Shown here in pieces: positions 60,988 to 64,000 of a stretch of DNA of 64,000 nucleotides. The first letter of the stretch is position 1. Each line of letters starts with the position of its first letter. The notes beneath the pieces were generated by a model. That model worked only from the letters and a program-made list of their open reading frames with translations, was not told the DNA's origin and made no database searches. Both the position numbers and the translations under genes were made by a program. Origin of the DNA: Antarctobacter sediminis (GTDB lineage: Bacteria > Pseudomonadota > Alphaproteobacteria > Rhodobacterales > Rhodobacteraceae); the NCBI RefSeq assembly GCF_019218285.1, contig NZ_JAHUZG010000001.1, positions 682,001 through 746,000 of the forward strand, read 5' to 3'.

Positions 60988-61880
60988 GTGCAGTCTCCTC
61001 CGGAAACATAGTCTGCCGCGACGGCCAGCGCCTGCCGCAAGGCGGCCTGACGGTCCAGCCCGTCGCGTTCGGCGGCAATATGGGCCGCCATGAAAGTATC
61101 GCCCGCACCGGTGACACGGGTCACGGTTACGGGCCTTGGGGTTTCGGTCACGACACCGTCACGTATGGCATCGCCGCACGGCGCGCCGCCATTGGTCACC
61201 AAAGCACGCGCGGCCCCGCGAGCCACAAGTGCGGCAGCGGCCTCGGGCGCGCTGGTCAGCGGCGCCTCGCATAGCAGGCAGGCCTCTTCGAGATTGACAT
61301 AAAGCGTCCCGCGCCCCGCCGACAGAAAGGGCAGCAGCCGTGTCGCCTTGCCAGGGCTGGCCGGTGCGATCCGCAGATCCGCCAGCGCAAAGGCCGGATG
61401 TTCTGCAATTTCCGCCAGCAAGCCCTCTGTCAGGTTGCCATCCAACGCGATTGGCCCCTGAAAGGGCGCATCGGGCGTGCCCAGCGGTCCATTGATCAGC
61501 GGCGATAGGATTCGGTCGCCCGCCGCCTCCAGCGAATGCGCATCGGCAATCGCCGCCACCAGCCCGTTTGACGCCTCGATCGCCATGTAGCGGTCCGTCG
61601 GAAGATCCTTGGCGCGGGTCAGATGGGTGATATCCAAACCCAGCCGCGCACATGCCAGCGAAAGCTCTGCGCCTTCCGCATCTTCTCCCACCACGGAAAG
61701 CAAGGCCGGATGAAAACCAAGGCCCGCCAGTGTCATGGCGATGTTCAGGGCCACGCCGCCGGGGATCCGCGTAATGCGGCCCGGTTTGTCATTGCCGGAA
61801 ACCATCGGGTCGGTACAACGGCCGATCACGTCCCAGAGGACGGAACCGATGCAGAGGATATCAGGATCGCGCGGTGTCAT
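60984..61880 (-). CDS. psuK: PfkB family kinase, probable pseudouridine kinase
   Basis: A 298-aa sugar kinase of the PfkB/ribokinase fold with the second PfkB signature VTRVTGAGDTFMAAH and anion-hole GAGD, and the N-terminal GG pair in IPGGVALNIAM. Overlap with psuG identifies pseudouridine as the likely substrate. ATG 61880 has a weak ribosome-binding site. Confidence 0.88.
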   Translation of the reverse strand: MTPRDPDILCIGSVLWDVIGRCTDPMVSGNDKPGRITRIPGGVALNIAMTLAGLGFHPALLSVVGEDAEGAELSLACARLGLDITHLTRAKDLPTDRYMAIEASNGLVAAIADAHSLEAAGDRILSPLINGPLGTPDAPFQGPIALDGNLTEGLLAEIAEHPAFALADLRIAPASPGKATRLLPFLSAGRGTLYVNLEEACLLCEAPLTSAPEAAAALVARGAARALVTNGGAPCGDAIRDGVVTETPRPVTVTRVTGAGDTFMAAHIAAERDGLDRQAALRQALAVAADYVSGGDCT

Positions 61881-61932
61881 TGGAGCGTTATTGGCGCGAA
61901 GGGCAGGGCGGTGCAAGCCGCATCCGACCGGC

Positions 61933-62823
61933 TTAGCGCGGCAGCATGTCCTCTTCGTCGGTCCGCATCTCCAGCCAGTCCCGAAATGCCAGCAAAGCCG
62001 GAGGTGTCGGGCGATCCGCGGGCCACACAAGGTAGTAAGATCCAAGGCTGACCGGCGACGCCTCATGAGCGGGCAGCAGACTGCCTGCCGCACGTTCAGT
62101 GGTACTGAGATAATCGGGCAAAAGCGCAACGCCCAGCCCATGCAGGGCCGCCTGAAGAATGGCGGTGAACTGATCGAATGTCGGCCCGGGCAAGGGGCCA
62201 GGCGCCATGCCCTGTGTCGCAAACCACGAGGCCCAAGCCTGCGGCCGTGTCTGGATATGCAGCAAAGGCATACGCCGCAACGCATCCAGAGATTGCGGGC
62301 CGTCCGGCAGCAAGGAAGGCGCGGCAAAGGGCTGCACGGTTTCCCTCATCAGCCGCAGATGATGCGTATCCGGCCAGTCCGGAGTGCCAAAATGCAAAGC
62401 CGCATCAAAGGGTTCGGCACCGAAATTGAAAGGACGCAACCGCGTGGTCAGGTTTACCGTCACCTCGGGATGGCGGCGCGTGAAATCCGGCAGCCGGGGC
62501 ACCAGCCAGCGCATCCCGAAACTGGGCAGGATCGCCAGATGCAGCGCACCGCCCGACGGATCAAGCCTTAGCGCCATTGCGGCCTCGGTCAGGCGATCAA
62601 GCGTTTCGCGCACCGTCGCGGCAAAACCTCGCGCTTGAGGAGTGAGGCGCAAGGCCCTGTTTCCACGCAAAAAAAGCGTCACGCCCAACTGTTCTTCCAA
62701 CGTCTTGAGCTGACGCGAAACCGCGCTTTGCGTCAGGTTCAGTTCTTGTGCAACGGCGGTGGCGCTGCCCAGACGGTCCAGCGCTTCGAGTGCACGCAAT
62801 GCGGGCAGGGGTGGCAGATGCAT
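61933..62823 (-). CDS. LysR family regulator (GcvA/GcdR-like)
   Basis: A 296-aa LysR regulator with HTH ATAVAQELNLTQSAVSRQLK. GAGGA precedes the ATG. It is divergent from glutaryl-CoA dehydrogenase with an 86-bp gap; a LysR gene in this spot is the usual gcdH regulator. Confidence 0.9.
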   Translation of the reverse strand: MHLPPLPALRALEALDRLGSATAVAQELNLTQSAVSRQLKTLEEQLGVTLFLRGNRALRLTPQARGFAATVRETLDRLTEAAMALRLDPSGGALHLAILPSFGMRWLVPRLPDFTRRHPEVTVNLTTRLRPFNFGAEPFDAALHFGTPDWPDTHHLRLMRETVQPFAAPSLLPDGPQSLDALRRMPLLHIQTRPQAWASWFATQGMAPGPLPGPTFDQFTAILQAALHGLGVALLPDYLSTTERAAGSLLPAHEASPVSLGSYYLVWPADRPTPPALLAFRDWLEMRTDEEDMLPR

Positions 62824-62909
62824 TCCGATTCCTCATGAATACCTGCGATAATGTCGTTTTTCCATGAACAGGCTGCAAGCTATACTGATCCACAACAAAG
62901 GAGTGCCCG

Positions 62910-64000
62910 ATGAACGAGATGACCCCGGCCAAGCCCAGCCTGAAACCCAAAGACGCGCCGGATCTTGGCGGTTTTGATTGGCAGGACGCGTTTCGCCTTG
63001 CCGATCAGCTGAGCGAAGAAGAAAGGATGTTGGCGGATGCAGCCCGCAACTTTGCCGACGAAAAACTGGCCCCGCGGGTGATTGACGCCTTCGAAGAGGA
63101 AACCGTGGCACCCGAGATCTTTGCCGAAATGGGCGAGATGGGTCTGCTGGGCGTGACGGTGCCCGAGGAATACGGCGGTCTGGGTGGCTCTTATGTCTCT
63201 TATGGTCTGGTCGCCCGCGAAATCGAACGGATCGACTCCGGGTATCGCTCGATGATGTCGGTGCAATCCAGCCTCGTGATGTACCCGATTTACGCCTATG
63301 GATCCGAGGAGCAGCGCAAGAAATACCTGCCTAAACTGGCAAGTGGGGAATGGATCGGTTGCTTTGGCCTGACTGAACCGGACGCCGGCAGCGACCCGGG
63401 CAGCATGAAAACCCGGGCCGAAAAGATCGACGGTGGCTATCGCCTGACCGGGTCCAAGATGTGGATTTCAAACGCGCCGATTGCCGATGTTTTTGTGGTC
63501 TGGGCCAAGTCCGACGCCCATGACGGCAAGATCCGCGGTTTCGTACTGGAGAAAGGCGCCAAGGGGCTGTCCGCTCCGAAGATCGGCAACAAGCTGTCGC
63601 TGCGCGCTTCGGTGACCGGTGAAATCGTCCTTGATGGCGTTGAATTGGGCGAAGAGGCTTTGTTGCCGCATGTTCAAGGTCTTAAAGGGCCGTTTGGATG
63701 TTTGAACCGGGCCCGTTACGGGATCGCATGGGGGGCGCTTGGCGCGGCGGAGTTCTGCTGGCATGCAGCGCGGCAATACGGACTGGATCGCAAGCAATTC
63801 GGCAAACCGATTGCCCAGACGCAGCTGTTCCAAAAAAAGCTCGCGGACATGCAGACGGAAATCTCGCTGGGGCTGCAAGGCTGTCTGCGGGTCGGTCGCC
63901 TGATGGACGAGGCAAAGGCCGCACCGGAAATGATCTCGATCCTCAAGCGCAACAATTGCGGCAAGGCGTTGGACATCGCACGCATGGCGCGCGACATGCA
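62910..64000 (+). CDS. gcdH: Glutaryl-CoA dehydrogenase, partial
   Basis: The first ~363 codons are present; the gene runs off the right edge. It is an acyl-CoA dehydrogenase with FAD motifs [17 protein letters not shown] and MWISNAP, and the GcdH-type [19 protein letters not shown]. It oxidises and decarboxylates glutaryl-CoA to crotonyl-CoA in lysine and tryptophan breakdown, passing electrons to ETF. AAAGGAG lies before ATG 62910. The C-terminal region is not in the window. Confidence 0.93.
   Translation, partial: MNEMTPAKPSLKPKDAPDLGGFDWQDAFRLADQLSEEERMLADAARNFADEKLAPRVIDAFEEETVAPEIFAEMGEMGLLGVTVPEEYGGLGGSYVSYGLVAREIERIDSGYRSMMSVQSSLVMYPIYAYGSEEQRKKYLPKLASGEWIGCFGLTEPDAGSDPGSMKTRAEKIDGGYRLTGSKMWISNAPIADVFVVWAKSDAHDGKIRGFVLEKGAKGLSAPKIGNKLSLRASVTGEIVLDGVELGEEALLPHVQGLKGPFGCLNRARYGIAWGALGAAEFCWHAARQYGLDRKQFGKPIAQTQLFQKKLADMQTEISLGLQGCLRVGRLMDEAKAAPEMISILKRNNCGKALDIARMARDM

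Overview
The window looks like chromosomal DNA of a GC-rich marine-type alphaproteobacterium, most likely Rhodobacteraceae (roseobacter group). This is an inference from gene content: a methanethiol-oxidase operon, an RTX/DUF4214 protein, entericidin, 3-hydroxybutyrate dehydrogenase next to a patatin, many LysR regulators, and FNR-like and GGAGTATTTTT-type intergenic motifs. No database search was possible, so gene names rest on motif and family recognition.

Layout. 1-4.6 kb: a minus-strand sugar ABC transporter operon ending in a Gfo/Idh/MocA dehydrogenase and a lactonase-like amidohydrolase cut by the window edge. 5.1-8.2 kb: a large RTX protein behind an FNR-like box. 8.3-12.4 kb: an iclR-mtoX-SCO-MauG operon for methanethiol oxidation. 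12.6-16.5 kb: a cytochrome c5, an exported isochorismatase-fold protein and an mhqD/mhqO-like quinone-response pair with a divergent LysR gene. 16.5-20.4 kb: an AIM24-like protein, a rhomboid protease, a Na/Pi cotransporter and a small coiled-coil protein. 20.4-25.8 kb: LysR, class III aminotransferase, amidase and a family 5 solute-binding protein. 25.9-30.9 kb: small exported enzymes and AraC and TetR regulators. 31.1-40.5 kb: an iorAB-type molybdenum hydroxylase, LysR, an LLM flavin enzyme, an aldo-keto reductase, an MFS transporter, AraC, an NmrA-like protein and DUF4345.

40.9-52.1 kb is the outstanding region: an 11.2-kb element in a tRNA-Asn gene, bounded by a 49-bp direct repeat. It has a tyrosine integrase, an AlpA-like HTH, a replication-initiator-like winged-helix protein followed by four iteron-like palindromes, two cargo genes, and a head-only module (terminase large subunit, HNH, capsid, protease, connector, portal, two small genes). 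I see no tail, lysis or phage-repressor genes. This matches a capsid-forming phage-inducible chromosomal island (cf-PICI), a satellite that builds its own heads and takes tails from a helper phage.

52.2-64 kb returns to host genes: an MBL hydrolase, an EnvZ-like kinase, a small secreted protein, entericidin, a YejA-like binding protein, a candidate sRNA, bdhA-patatin, DUF502, psuK-psuG, and a LysR gene divergent from glutaryl-CoA dehydrogenase, which runs off the right edge.
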